Source: Clostridium lundense DSM 17049 (lineage in GTDB: Bacteria > Bacillota > Clostridia > Clostridiales > Clostridiaceae). Taken from it: a stretch of 64,000 bases of DNA. Below are positions 26,136-35,312 of this stretch, piece after piece. The position numbers and the translations under genes were made by a program. Position 1 is the first letter of the stretch. Each line of letters starts with the position of its first letter. The stretch is from the NCBI RefSeq assembly GCF_000619945.1, contig NZ_KK211043.1:1-64000 (forward strand), given 5' to 3'. The notes beneath the pieces were generated by a model, which was given only the letters and a program-made list of their open reading frames with translations, made no database searches and was not told where the DNA came from.

Positions 26136-26170
26136 CATTCATAATTTTTTATGAATGTAGGGTTTTTTAT
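26131..26170 (+). terminator. Riboswitch-controlled terminator 2
   Basis: CCCTACATTCAT (26131-26142) pairs with ATGAATGTAGGG (26151-26162), followed by TTTTTT. It ends 66 bases before the first pilin start. Confidence 0.9.
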
Positions 26171-26235
26171 TAGTGGTATACAGCATATACTGTAAAAATA
26201 GTTTTGTAATTAATATTATGAAAGGATGGGGGATT

Positions 26236-26757
26236 ATGAAAAATAAGAAAAAAGGTTTCACTCTGGTAGAGCTTTTAGTGGTAATAGCAATAATAGCAAT
26301 ATTAGCAGCAATAATAGCACCAAATGCATTTAAAGCTATAGAAAAGAGCAAAGTAGCTACAGCAGAGTCAGACTACAAGGCAATAAAAACAGCGGCATTA
26401 AGTTATTACTCTGATATGGGAACATGGCCGAATGACAAGAATAAAGGTGGAGATCCTGGTTTTATGGAGAACAACAGTGATAAGGACAATAAAATTAACT
26501 GGAATGGACCATACTTGGAAAAATGGCCAACTAAAAACCCATGGGGAGGAGAGTATTATTTCATAGTTACAAAAGATTTAAACACCACTAATTTAAAATT
26601 AGAAAATGGTACTAAGGTGTTAAAGCTAAATAATGTTAACTCTAATGCAATTAATAGATTAGAGGCGGATTTAGATGGTGATAAGAATGGGAAAGAAGGG
26701 ATAGTTAGGTATGATGCAAACAATATAGTATACCTAATAATTTCTGAACAGCAATAA
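26236..26757 (+). CDS. Type IV pilin / major pseudopilin (copy 1)
   Basis: A 173-residue prepilin with a short basic leader (MKNKKKG) cut before FTLVELLVVIAIIAILAAII, with the conserved Glu at mature position 5. Residues 40-60 continue the long N-terminal helix (SDYKAIKTAALSYYSDMG). The globular part has WNGPYLEKWPTKNPWGGEYYF and an acidic loop ADLDGDKNGKEG, like the calcium site of type II secretion major pseudopilins. ATG 26236 follows AAAGGATGGGGG. First of four similar genes. Confidence 0.92.
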   Translation: MKNKKKGFTLVELLVVIAIIAILAAIIAPNAFKAIEKSKVATAESDYKAIKTAALSYYSDMGTWPNDKNKGGDPGFMENNSDKDNKINWNGPYLEKWPTKNPWGGEYYFIVTKDLNTTNLKLENGTKVLKLNNVNSNAINRLEADLDGDKNGKEGIVRYDANNIVYLIISEQQ

Positions 26758-26859
26758 TTTAAGGAAATTATTTTTGAAGCATATATAATGGAGCATAAAA
26801 TGTTTTTTAGTAAAGAGTAAATATTAAAGGTGAAATTTTTAAAGTGAGGGGGTAGTTCT

Positions 26860-27384
26860 ATGATTAAGAAAGTAAAAAAAGGTTTCACTCTGGTAGAACT
26901 TTTAGTGGTAATAGCAATAATAGCAATATTAGCAGCAATAATAGCACCAAATGCATTTAAAGCTATAGAAAAGAGCAAAGTAGCTACAGCAGAGTCAGAC
27001 TATAAGGCAATAAAAACAGCAGCACTTAGTTATTATGCAGATACAGGAGATTGGCCTAAAGGACAATCTAATAATGATCCAAATTTAGTAGATGAGCCAA
27101 GTGAGGAGAGTTTGAAAAAAGTATGGAATGGACCTTACTTAGAAAAATGGCCAACTAAAAATCCTTGGGGAGGAACTTACACATTCAAGAACAATGAAGA
27201 TGGTAATGTTCCAGTGGAGGATGATAAAGACAAGAAAAATTATAAGTATATTGAATTAACTAAGGTTCCTACATCAGCAAGAGATAGACTTGAAGCAGAT
27301 TTAGATGGAGGAAATGGTAATGAAGATACCGGTGTAGTTAGATACAAGGGAGATACAGTATACTTAATAATTTCTGAACAGTAA
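26860..27384 (+). CDS. Type IV pilin / major pseudopilin (copy 2)
   Basis: A 174-residue prepilin whose first 60 residues are nearly identical to copy 1, also at the DNA level. The C-terminal part keeps VWNGPYLEKWPTKNPWGG and the acidic loop ADLDGGNGNEDTGVVRY but is otherwise diverged. Cleavage is expected after the glycine of IKKVKKG. It lies 103 bases after copy 1, with a purine-rich GAGGGGG ribosome site. Confidence 0.92.
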   Translation: MIKKVKKGFTLVELLVVIAIIAILAAIIAPNAFKAIEKSKVATAESDYKAIKTAALSYYADTGDWPKGQSNNDPNLVDEPSEESLKKVWNGPYLEKWPTKNPWGGTYTFKNNEDGNVPVEDDKDKKNYKYIELTKVPTSARDRLEADLDGGNGNEDTGVVRYKGDTVYLIISEQ

Positions 27385-27504
27385 TAAGAAAAGAGCATTA
27401 GAGCAGATAATGCTCTGATACTCTTTTTAAAAAATTTTAGTGGTGCTTATAAAGAATAACTTAAAAAGATAGATATCAAATTTTTAATGTGAAGAGGTAT
27501 ATTT

Positions 27505-27987
27505 ATGGGTAAAAAGATTAAGAAAGGATTTACCTTGGTAGAGCTTTTGGTGGTAATAGCAATAATAGCAATACTGGCAGCAATAATAGCGCCAAATGCA
27601 TTTAAGGCTATTGAAAAGAGTAAAGTAGCTACAATAGAGTCAGACTATAAAGCAATAAAGACAGCAACGTTGAGTTATTATGCAGATACAGGAAGGTGGC
27701 CAGATAATTCTGACAATAGAGGCTCAGATCCAGGACTTGTGAAAGAGCCTAAAGATGGAGTAGATGGATGGAATGGACCCTATATTGAAAAGTGGCCTAA
27801 TAAAAACCCTTGGGGACAAAAGTATCTGTTTCTTAGTAATGTTACAAATGGAACAGGTGAGACTTGGATTAGAATGTATAACGTTCCTAAAAAAGCTGTA
27901 GACAGAATTAAGGCAGATTTAAATGGAGGGAATGAAATAGTCAGAGGCGATGAGAAATGTTTAGATTTAATAATTTCTGAACAATAA
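27505..27987 (+). CDS. Type IV pilin / major pseudopilin (copy 3)
   Basis: A 160-residue prepilin with leader MGKKIKKG and the same N-terminal helix. The globular part retains WNGPYIEKWPNKNPWGQKY, while the acidic loop is shortened (ADLNGGNEIVRG), so calcium binding may be lost or weaker. It shares the C-terminal LIISEQ with copies 1 and 2, which argues for recent duplication. Confidence 0.92.
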   Translation: MGKKIKKGFTLVELLVVIAIIAILAAIIAPNAFKAIEKSKVATIESDYKAIKTATLSYYADTGRWPDNSDNRGSDPGLVKEPKDGVDGWNGPYIEKWPNKNPWGQKYLFLSNVTNGTGETWIRMYNVPKKAVDRIKADLNGGNEIVRGDEKCLDLIISEQ

Positions 27988-28028
27988 ATTATTAAATCTA
28001 CAAATTAAAAAATGATGGGGGAACAGGC

Positions 28029-28649
28029 ATGGTTAAAAGAATAAAGAAAGGATTTACTTTAGTAGAGCTTTTAGTGGTAATAGCAATAATAGCAATACTA
28101 GCAGCAATAATAGCACCAAACGCATTTAAAGCTATAGAAAAGTCTAAAGTAAGCAGAACTTTAAGTGATATGAAAGCTTTTAAAACAGCAGCACTACAGT
28201 TTTATGCCGATGTAGGATTTTTTCCTGCTGATGTTAATCAAGGAACAGATCCGGGTTTTGGATGTACAAAAGGTGATTTAAAGAATATTAAATATATCGA
28301 CAAGTCAATAGAAGATATGGGCTTTTCTAAGAATGATTATAAGGAAAAAATAAACTCAAATTGGAATGGACCGTATTTAGATTCTCCACTTTCCAAAGCT
28401 ACAGCTTGGGGTGGAACATATGATTATGAAGCATGGGCATCTTCAAGTGATAATGCCAATGGAGCGGATGCAGGTATATATATCACTATTCATGGGGTAA
28501 CAGAAAATGGTGCAAAACAATTGGTTAAGCAAAGTCCTTTTGAGGTTGTTAAAAGTGGCAATAATAATGAAGATGGAGTACAAAAAGATGATATAACTGA
28601 TAAGAAAAAAGTTACATTAAAAATAGCAGACTGGCCCAATAAAAAGTAG
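28029..28649 (+). CDS. Type IV pilin-like protein (copy 4, diverged)
   Basis: A 206-residue prepilin with the same leader and helix through AIEKSKV, then a different, longer head domain. WNGPYLDSPLSKATAWGGTYDY replaces the tryptophan-proline motif of the other copies, and the LIISEQ tail is absent. It may be a minor subunit or adhesive variant. It lies 41 bases after copy 3. Confidence 0.9.
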   Translation: MVKRIKKGFTLVELLVVIAIIAILAAIIAPNAFKAIEKSKVSRTLSDMKAFKTAALQFYADVGFFPADVNQGTDPGFGCTKGDLKNIKYIDKSIEDMGFSKNDYKEKINSNWNGPYLDSPLSKATAWGGTYDYEAWASSSDNANGADAGIYITIHGVTENGAKQLVKQSPFEVVKSGNNNEDGVQKDDITDKKKVTLKIADWPNKK

Positions 28650-28728
28650 TAATTTTCGAATGTTTTCAATATATGATATTTCACAATATAGGTAAGGAAA
28701 AGTTAAAATATAATAAAGGGCTGGTAGT

Positions 28729-29148
28729 ATGTTTAAATTTAAAAAATGTAAAAAAGGATTTACCCTAGTAGAAGTAATAATAGCCATGGTATTGATTTCA
28801 GGTACTGTGGCTATTTTTTCAAAGGTGGCTTTTTCTGGGTTAAAAGCAGGTAATAGCAATAAGGAAAGTTTGCAAGGTACTATTATAGCTCAAAACTATT
28901 TAGAACAAATAAGAGCTGCTAGAGATAGAAAAGATATATTATTAGATGAGTACATTGATAGTTTACCTAAAGAAGAAATAAAAGATAATATAAAATATAG
29001 TATTTTAGTAACTAGTACAGAGATTGAGGAAAATGAAAAAGGCAAACTTGTAGAAATAATAGTAGAAGTAAAGCCTCAAAATGGCAATAGTATTGAAATT
29101 GGGATAAGACTCTTGTGGCAGAAAAATGATAAGAGTTTAAGTAGGTGA
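28729..29148 (+). CDS. Minor pilin, PilV/GspI-like
   Basis: A 139-residue prepilin-type protein with leader MFKFKKCKKG and helix FTLVEVIIAMVLISGTVAIF. The middle reads AQNYLEQIRAARDRKD, a pattern typical of PilV/GspI minor pilins. It overlaps the next gene's ribosome site and probably helps prime the pilus tip. Confidence 0.82.
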   Translation: MFKFKKCKKGFTLVEVIIAMVLISGTVAIFSKVAFSGLKAGNSNKESLQGTIIAQNYLEQIRAARDRKDILLDEYIDSLPKEEIKDNIKYSILVTSTEIEENEKGKLVEIIVEVKPQNGNSIEIGIRLLWQKNDKSLSR

Positions 29149-29156
29149 GGTACAAA

Positions 29157-29576
29157 ATGAAGTTTAGATCTTTAAAAAAGAGAGGGGCTGCTTTACCGTT
29201 AGCTATATTTTTAGGAATACTTTTAGTATCTCTTAGTGCAGTGATTTTAACTACAGTAAATAATGAAATAAAAATAAATAAGGCTTCTCAAGAAAGAATA
29301 ATTGCTAAGAATTTAGCAGAAGGGGCTGTTGAACATGGATTATATGAATATAATACTATGCTAATTAAAGATAAAGAAGTAAAAAGTTTTAAAGGAAGTA
29401 GTAGCATAAAGCAAATAGGAAGCTATAGTTACAGTTACAAAGCTCCAGTTAAAGGTGAAGAAAAAACAGGAGTATTTATAGGGGAAGGAAGTACAAGAAG
29501 AGGATCTAAATATAAAATAATAGCTAGTTTAGAAATAGAAAGCGGGAAAATTATACAGTGGAAAGAAGAAAAATAA
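29157..29576 (+). CDS. Minor pilin-like protein, PilX/GspK-like
   Basis: A 139-residue protein with a basic start (KFRSLKKRG), a hydrophobic helix AALPLAIFLGILLVSLSAVIL and KNLAEGAVEHGLYEYN, the arrangement of PilX-type minor pilins. It lacks the usual Glu at position 5, as GspK/PilX members often do. ATG 29157 follows AGGTGAGG; the upstream GTG 29145 overlaps the previous stop region and the ribosome site. Confidence 0.75.
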   Translation: MKFRSLKKRGAALPLAIFLGILLVSLSAVILTTVNNEIKINKASQERIIAKNLAEGAVEHGLYEYNTMLIKDKEVKSFKGSSSIKQIGSYSYSYKAPVKGEEKTGVFIGEGSTRRGSKYKIIASLEIESGKIIQWKEEK

Positions 29577-29644
29577 TGAGTGCCATTTAATATGGAGTAG
29601 ACAAATATTTTTTGTATGTCATGAATAGATAGGGGTGAATAAGA

Positions 29645-30901
29645 GTGAGTGAATTAAAGAAAATGTTAAATAATAAAAAAGGATTTACCCTGGTAGAACT
29701 TATGATTTCTATAGTTATACTAACTTTTATAATTGGAACGGCATATTCTCTTATAAACTCCTCTTCTAGATTGGTTTTGAGACAAGTTAATACAACTAAT
29801 GCTCAAAATGATATTAGAACAACAGTAGATTGGATTACTAGGGATTTGAAAGAATCTGTAAGTTTTAATAGACTTAATGAAGGAAATATACTCTATATTG
29901 TAGAAAAAGGAAATAGTACAGTAAAATATATAAAAGCTGAAACAGGAAAGATTTCAAATAATAAGATTTATAAAATTATAAGAAAAAGTGATAATGAAGA
30001 GTTTGTTATGCTAGAAAATATTCCTGAAGAAGGATTTAATATAGAAAATAAAAATAGTCTTTATCATGTAACTATTAAAATAAAGGATAAGTTAAACAAT
30101 GATAAAATAATAGAATTTGATGTAAGTAGTAAAATCAATTCAGCTATTGCTGATAGACCAGGAGATGATGAAGGAGATGGAGATCCGAGTAAGCCTTATA
30201 TAGATATAGATAACAATGGCAAGTTTGATGGAAGTGATTATAACATTGAATTTATTAATGGGGTTTATGATTGGAAAAAGGATGAGAAGTATGTAAAAGG
30301 AATTCTAGTTTTTCCTTCGGACTTTATTGTTAAGAGTAATTCAATAACTTGTATTGCAAGAGATGGTATTAGAGTAGATAAAGATGTTACATTAGAAGCT
30401 AGTAAAGATGGAAATATAAAGTTAATAACAAAGAATATAATAATGAATAACACAATAATAAGTACTGATACACAAGGAAATAAATCAGGAGGCATAGATA
30501 TTCAGGCTAATGGAACAGTAAGTTTTAATTATGCTCAGTTAAAGGTTAAAGGAAAAGGAAGTAACAGGGCTGAAGGAAACATAAATATAAGTGCAAAGGG
30601 CAGTATTGAAGGAAATTATTCTAACATAATATGTAATAGTGCAGGAAGTGGAAGTAGAGAAATAAATATTCTTTCTAATGGTAGTATTATATTAGCTTAT
30701 TGTAAGCTACAATCTAACTCTAATGGTAATGCAAGTTCAACAATAGATATAACAGCTAGTGGAAATGTGAATTGTAGTTTTTCAAATTTATCTGCTAATA
30801 GAAATGGAAATAGTAACTCTAATATAAAAATATCATCTGTTGGAGGTACTGATAAGAGTTTTGTTAATGAGGAAGGTAATGGGACAATAATCATAAAATA
30901 A
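29645..30901 (+). CDS. Large minor pilin (PilW/GspJ-like) with EF-hand-like loop and repeat domain
   Basis: A 418-residue protein starting at GTG. The prepilin leader and helix (KKG/FTLVELMISIVILTFIIG) and a PilW-like head extend to about residue 170. Then comes a canonical calcium loop, DIDNNGKFDGSD (near 182-193), resembling a dockerin/EF-hand. The rest (about 220-418) is built of irregular 30-35-residue Asn/Ser/Gly-rich repeats (INISAKGSIEGNYSNI, IDITASGNVNCSFSNL), suggesting a right-handed beta-helix. Such a fusion at a pilus tip would suit adhesion or substrate contact. This is far larger than ordinary minor pilins. Confidence 0.8.
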   Translation: MSELKKMLNNKKGFTLVELMISIVILTFIIGTAYSLINSSSRLVLRQVNTTNAQNDIRTTVDWITRDLKESVSFNRLNEGNILYIVEKGNSTVKYIKAETGKISNNKIYKIIRKSDNEEFVMLENIPEEGFNIENKNSLYHVTIKIKDKLNNDKIIEFDVSSKINSAIADRPGDDEGDGDPSKPYIDIDNNGKFDGSDYNIEFINGVYDWKKDEKYVKGILVFPSDFIVKSNSITCIARDGIRVDKDVTLEASKDGNIKLITKNIIMNNTIISTDTQGNKSGGIDIQANGTVSFNYAQLKVKGKGSNRAEGNINISAKGSIEGNYSNIICNSAGSGSREINILSNGSIILAYCKLQSNSNGNASSTIDITASGNVNCSFSNLSANRNGNSNSNIKISSVGGTDKSFVNEEGNGTIIIK

Positions 30902-30930
30902 ATTTTAAAATATGAAAGGAGGATTATCTT

Positions 30931-32607
30931 ATGGTCAAACCACGAAAAAGACTAGGAGAACTACTTATAGATTCAGGTCTTATAACTGAAGTGATATTGA
31001 AAAAAGCCTTAGATATACAAAAAGAAACAGGAGAAAAATTAGGAGAACTTCTTGTAACAAAGGGTTTTGCAACAAATGAACAAATAGTAGAAGCTATAAG
31101 AAAGCAATTAGGAATAGATTATATAGACTTAGATAAGGTAAGCATAAGACAAGAGGTAATAGATATAATACCAGAGGTAATGGCTAGAAAGCATGAACTA
31201 TTACCTATAGATATTATAAATGGTAGGTTATTAGTTGTTATGAGTGATCCTCTAAATTATTTTGCTATAGAGGAAATTAGGGTAGCTACAGAATATGCGG
31301 TAAAAACAGCTATATCATTAAGAAATTCTATTCTTGAAAATATAGAAAAATATTATGGAAAAAGCAAGGCAGAAAAAGCAGCAGAAAACTATGGAAAAAT
31401 TTATGGATATAGAAAATCAAACAATGAACCTATAGAAGAATATGAAAATAGTTCCTCTGCTCCTACAATTAAATTCATTAACACTATAATCGATAATGCT
31501 ATATTAAATAATGCTTCAGATATTCATATAGAGCCATATGAAGGAGAAATGAGAGTAAGATATAGGATCGATGGTGTGCTAAGAGAGATAATGAAAGTTG
31601 ATATAGGCATGTTAGAGGCGGTAGTAAGTAGAATAAAAATAATGTCAGACCTTAATATTGCAGAAAAAAGAATACCTCAAGATGGAAGAATTAACTTTAA
31701 ATCTAAGCAAAACAATATTGATTTAAGAATATCTATAGTGCCTACTATTTTAGGGGAAAAAGTAGTTATGAGGATTCTTGATAAGAGTAACTTTTCATTA
31801 GATTTAGAAAGGGTTGGGTTAGATTCAGATGAACTAGACAAACTAAAAAATATAATAAGCAAGCCATATGGCATAATACTTGTGTGTGGGCCAACAGGAA
31901 GTGGAAAGACCACAACTTTGTATACTATATTAAATAGATTAAATGATAATGATAAGAACATTGTTACTATAGAAGATCCAGTAGAATACAATTTAAAAGG
32001 AATAAATCAAATGCAGGTAAATAATAAAATTGGATTTACTTTTGCATCAGGACTTAGAAGTATACTTAGACAGGACCCAAACATAATACTTGTAGGTGAA
32101 ATAAGGGATAATGAGACCGCGGAAATATCCATAAGATCCGCTTTAACAGGTCATTTAGTTCTATCAACAATACATACCAATAATGCTGCTGGGGTAGTAA
32201 CCAGATTACAAGATATGAAAATGGAACCTTTTTTAATTTCATCTACAGTTATAGGGATAATATCACAAAGGTTGGTTAGAAAAATTTGTCCTAATTGTAG
32301 TGAAGAGTATATTAGTGGTTCAAAGGAAATGAGATTATTAGGTATTAATGAAAAAGTAAAACTTAAAAGGGCCAAAGGGTGCAGCATTTGTAGTGGAACA
32401 GGCTATAAAGGAAGAACAGGTATTTTTGAAGTAATTGAAATAAACAAAGAGATAAAAGAATTAATTGACTACAAAAGAGGAGAAGGAGCTATTGAAAAAG
32501 AGGCACAAAAGAATGGTACAGTACTTCTAAGGGAAGCTTGTATAAGAAAGGTTTTAGCAGGAGTAACTACTGTTGAAGAGATGCTTAGAGTAACCTATGG
32601 ATATTAG
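30931..32607 (+). CDS. pilB: Pilus/secretion assembly ATPase PilB/GspE with MshEN domain
   Basis: A 558-residue hexameric motor ATPase. The N-terminus carries two tandem MshEN motifs, RLGELLIDSGLITEVILKKA and KLGELLVTKGFATNEQIVEA, the type that binds c-di-GMP in MshE and some PilB proteins. Walker A is GPTGSGKTTTLY (near residue 318), Walker B LVGEIRDNETAEIS, with the His box TGHLVLSTIHTN. The zinc cysteines are in CPNCSEEY and CSICSGTGYKGR. It powers pilin polymerisation. No pilT retraction ATPase is present in the operon. Confidence 0.94.
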   Translation: MVKPRKRLGELLIDSGLITEVILKKALDIQKETGEKLGELLVTKGFATNEQIVEAIRKQLGIDYIDLDKVSIRQEVIDIIPEVMARKHELLPIDIINGRLLVVMSDPLNYFAIEEIRVATEYAVKTAISLRNSILENIEKYYGKSKAEKAAENYGKIYGYRKSNNEPIEEYENSSSAPTIKFINTIIDNAILNNASDIHIEPYEGEMRVRYRIDGVLREIMKVDIGMLEAVVSRIKIMSDLNIAEKRIPQDGRINFKSKQNNIDLRISIVPTILGEKVVMRILDKSNFSLDLERVGLDSDELDKLKNIISKPYGIILVCGPTGSGKTTTLYTILNRLNDNDKNIVTIEDPVEYNLKGINQMQVNNKIGFTFASGLRSILRQDPNIILVGEIRDNETAEISIRSALTGHLVLSTIHTNNAAGVVTRLQDMKMEPFLISSTVIGIISQRLVRKICPNCSEEYISGSKEMRLLGINEKVKLKRAKGCSICSGTGYKGRTGIFEVIEINKEIKELIDYKRGEGAIEKEAQKNGTVLLREACIRKVLAGVTTVEEMLRVTYGY

Positions 32608-32619
32608 AAGGTAATAATT

Positions 32620-33810
32620 ATGATAAGATTTGTTTATAAAGCTACTGATAACAATTTTAATATAATAAAGGGTTGTATAGAAGAAAAATCTATGGAGTCT
32701 GCTATAGAAGAAATTAAATTAAAGGGCCTAAAAATTATATATATAAAAAAGAAGAAAGGTCTAAGTGAAATAAAAATTGGCAGAACTACACTTAAGGATG
32801 AACTTATAAGTTCTTTTTGCGGTCAAATGGCAGTAATAATAAATACTGGGGTAAGTATTTTAAAAGGGCTTGAAATAATTGAAGAACAAGACAAAAAATT
32901 AAAAAAGGCTGCGGAGGCTGTTATTATAGGAGTAAGAAAAGGAGAAACATTGGGAGATTCTATGAGAAATTCAGGATTCTTTCCTAATATCTTAACGGAT
33001 ATGGTGTCTTCTGGTGAATTAAGTGGTAATACAGATGAGATACTTACTAATATGGAAAGCTATTATCAAAAGGAAGCCACTATGAAAAGTAAAGTAAAAA
33101 GTGCAGCTATATATCCGTCTATTCTTTTAATATTAACTGTTGCAATGATGCTGTTTTTTAATTTCTTTATTCTTGGGAAGATAAGTGAAATATTTGAAGG
33201 AAATAGTGATTTACCTGTAGTCACAATATTTTTAATTAAATTTATGAATTATATAAATAATAATTTTTTATTATTTATAGGAGAAATAATAATTTTCATA
33301 ATGGTTTTAAAATACATTTTTAAAATTCCTCATGTAAAATTATATTTAGATAGGGTAGTTTTAAAAATTCCTGTAATAGGGGAGTTAAAGAGGAATATAA
33401 TCACTGATAGATTTTCTAGAAGTATGGCTATATTTACAAAATCAGCAGTTCCTATAATTAATTCATTAGAAAATATACAGCTCATAGTTGGTAATAGTTT
33501 TGTTTCTAAAAAGGTAGAGAATGCTAAAAAAGAAATCGTAAATGGGGCTAAAATAGCGGATTCCTTTGAAAAAGAAATGATATTTGATCCAATTACTATT
33601 CAAATGATACGAATAGGGGAGGAAACAGGAAAGCTAGAGAGTATGTTTTTTAAATTAACTGATATATATGATAAAAAAGTGGACAATGGTATTAATAAGG
33701 TAATGTCTCTAGTAGAACCTGCATTCACATTAATTATTGGTTTTTTGGTGGGTATTGTAATAATCGGAATAGCTTTGCCTATATTTCAAATGTCAAATAA
33801 TATTAAGTAG
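32620..33810 (+). CDS. pilC: Pilus/secretion inner-membrane platform protein PilC/GspF
   Basis: A 396-residue protein with two T2SSF domains and about three membrane helices (near 170-190, 215-240, 365-390). It shows FCGQMAVIINTGVSILKGLEI and its second-half counterpart DRFSRSMAIFTKSAVPIINSLE, then MIRIGEETGKLESMFFKL and the end VMSLVEPAFTLIIGFLVGIVI. It forms the rotor platform driven by PilB. It begins 12 bases after pilB. Confidence 0.92.
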   Translation: MIRFVYKATDNNFNIIKGCIEEKSMESAIEEIKLKGLKIIYIKKKKGLSEIKIGRTTLKDELISSFCGQMAVIINTGVSILKGLEIIEEQDKKLKKAAEAVIIGVRKGETLGDSMRNSGFFPNILTDMVSSGELSGNTDEILTNMESYYQKEATMKSKVKSAAIYPSILLILTVAMMLFFNFFILGKISEIFEGNSDLPVVTIFLIKFMNYINNNFLLFIGEIIIFIMVLKYIFKIPHVKLYLDRVVLKIPVIGELKRNIITDRFSRSMAIFTKSAVPIINSLENIQLIVGNSFVSKKVENAKKEIVNGAKIADSFEKEMIFDPITIQMIRIGEETGKLESMFFKLTDIYDKKVDNGINKVMSLVEPAFTLIIGFLVGIVIIGIALPIFQMSNNIK

Positions 33811-33826
33811 ATAATAAACTCTTATA

Positions 33827-35299
33827 ATGGGGGAATTTAATTTGCTAGCAAAAAATAAGATAGTATTTAGATTTAATGAAGGGTCTATAGATATTGTGTT
33901 ATTACAGTATAAACTTGGAAAATCTATAATAAAAAAAGTAAAAACTATTACAAATGAGAGTTTGAAAAATAATCATTTTAGTACTGAAGAAAATATAAAT
34001 TTTACTAAAGTATTTTTAAAGAAAAATAAAATGATAAATAAAAAAGCTATAGCAATTATAGCTCTTGATGGAGTAATTACAAGATTAGTAGAAATACCTT
34101 TTATGAAAAAAAAGGATATTGAAAGTTTCATTAAGAATAATATAGATGAGTATTTTACAGTAAATATGAATGAGTATTATTATGATTATAAAATAGCTCA
34201 GATGGAAAAGGATAAGGTAAAGAAATTTCATATACTTTTAATAGTTATTCCAAAAGCAAAATTAAATAATATATCATTTTTTATGAAGAATTCAGGGATT
34301 AATATAGAAAGAATAACTATTTATCCAGATTGTATAGGGGATTTATTTAATTTAAGAGAAGATGAAAATGTAGCTGTAATAGATTTTATCAGAGGAAGAA
34401 CTAACGTAACTATATTAGAGGGAAATAGGATATTTCTTCATTCTAATTTTCCTATGGAAATGTTAGATAATGTAGAAGAAAGTTATGAAGAAAGTTATGA
34501 AGAGTTATTGGATAATATAGGATATTTTTTAAATTTTTATTCTACAAGACATTTTGGTAATAAATTAGATAAAATTTATTTATTAGGACAAGCTTTTTAT
34601 AAAGAAAGTTTCATAAGCACGTTAAATGAACAGTTTAATATATTTATTGAACAAGGCATTACAGATATTGTGAAGAATACTGCTATTTGTGATGATGTAG
34701 ATATGAGTATAAATGAATATGGAGATGTATTAGGATGTAATTTAAGACTTAAAGAGATTTATAATAAAACCATAAATTTTAATAATGTTATAGAATCCGA
34801 TGTAAGTAAAAGAAAAGAAAGAAATATAATTACTAATATGATTATATTTTTTTCAATAATTACAATAGCTTGGATATCTGTAGCACAGTATTATATAAAT
34901 AATGAATTACCTAAGTATAATACTACTAATTTAGATAAAGAAATCAAGAGATTAGAAAAGGTTAATAAAGAATATGATTCTTTACAGAGCAGAAAGTCAG
35001 AATATGAAAAGAAGGAAAAGGCTATTGATATTATAAATAAGGATGAGTTTAAATACACTTATTATCTTCAGGAATTAAAAAAAGGATTGCCTTCAAATGT
35101 ATTAGTAAGTGATGTGTATGTAGATAAAGAAAAGGTAGATATAACAGTAAATATAAATAATAGTACATTAGATAAGGTAAAGCTAGTTATAGCAATAAAT
35201 AATATAGGAATCTTTGAACATATTGAACTAGACTCCATTAAACTAGATAATAGTGAGAATGAAGCAAAGTTTACATTAAAAATTAAAGATCCTTTATAA
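33827..35299 (+). CDS. PilM-PilN fusion-type assembly protein (GspL-like)
   Basis: A 490-residue protein. The first 320 residues resemble the actin-like PilM fold (IALDGVITRLVEIPFM, VAVIDFIRGRTNVTILEG). One membrane helix follows near residues 340-362 (MIIFFSIITIAWISVAQYY), then a coiled coil and a PilN-like extracytoplasmic domain (YLQELKKGLPSNVLVSDVYV). PilM and PilN are usually separate; the fusion resembles GspL. A TTG at 33842 with GGGGGA upstream is an alternative start. It probably links PilB-PilC to the pilus. Confidence 0.75.
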   Translation: MGEFNLLAKNKIVFRFNEGSIDIVLLQYKLGKSIIKKVKTITNESLKNNHFSTEENINFTKVFLKKNKMINKKAIAIIALDGVITRLVEIPFMKKKDIESFIKNNIDEYFTVNMNEYYYDYKIAQMEKDKVKKFHILLIVIPKAKLNNISFFMKNSGINIERITIYPDCIGDLFNLREDENVAVIDFIRGRTNVTILEGNRIFLHSNFPMEMLDNVEESYEESYEELLDNIGYFLNFYSTRHFGNKLDKIYLLGQAFYKESFISTLNEQFNIFIEQGITDIVKNTAICDDVDMSINEYGDVLGCNLRLKEIYNKTINFNNVIESDVSKRKERNIITNMIIFFSIITIAWISVAQYYINNELPKYNTTNLDKEIKRLEKVNKEYDSLQSRKSEYEKKEKAIDIINKDEFKYTYYLQELKKGLPSNVLVSDVYVDKEKVDITVNINNSTLDKVKLVIAINNIGIFEHIELDSIKLDNSENEAKFTLKIKDPL

Positions 35300-35312
35300 A
35301 GGTGTGATTCTT

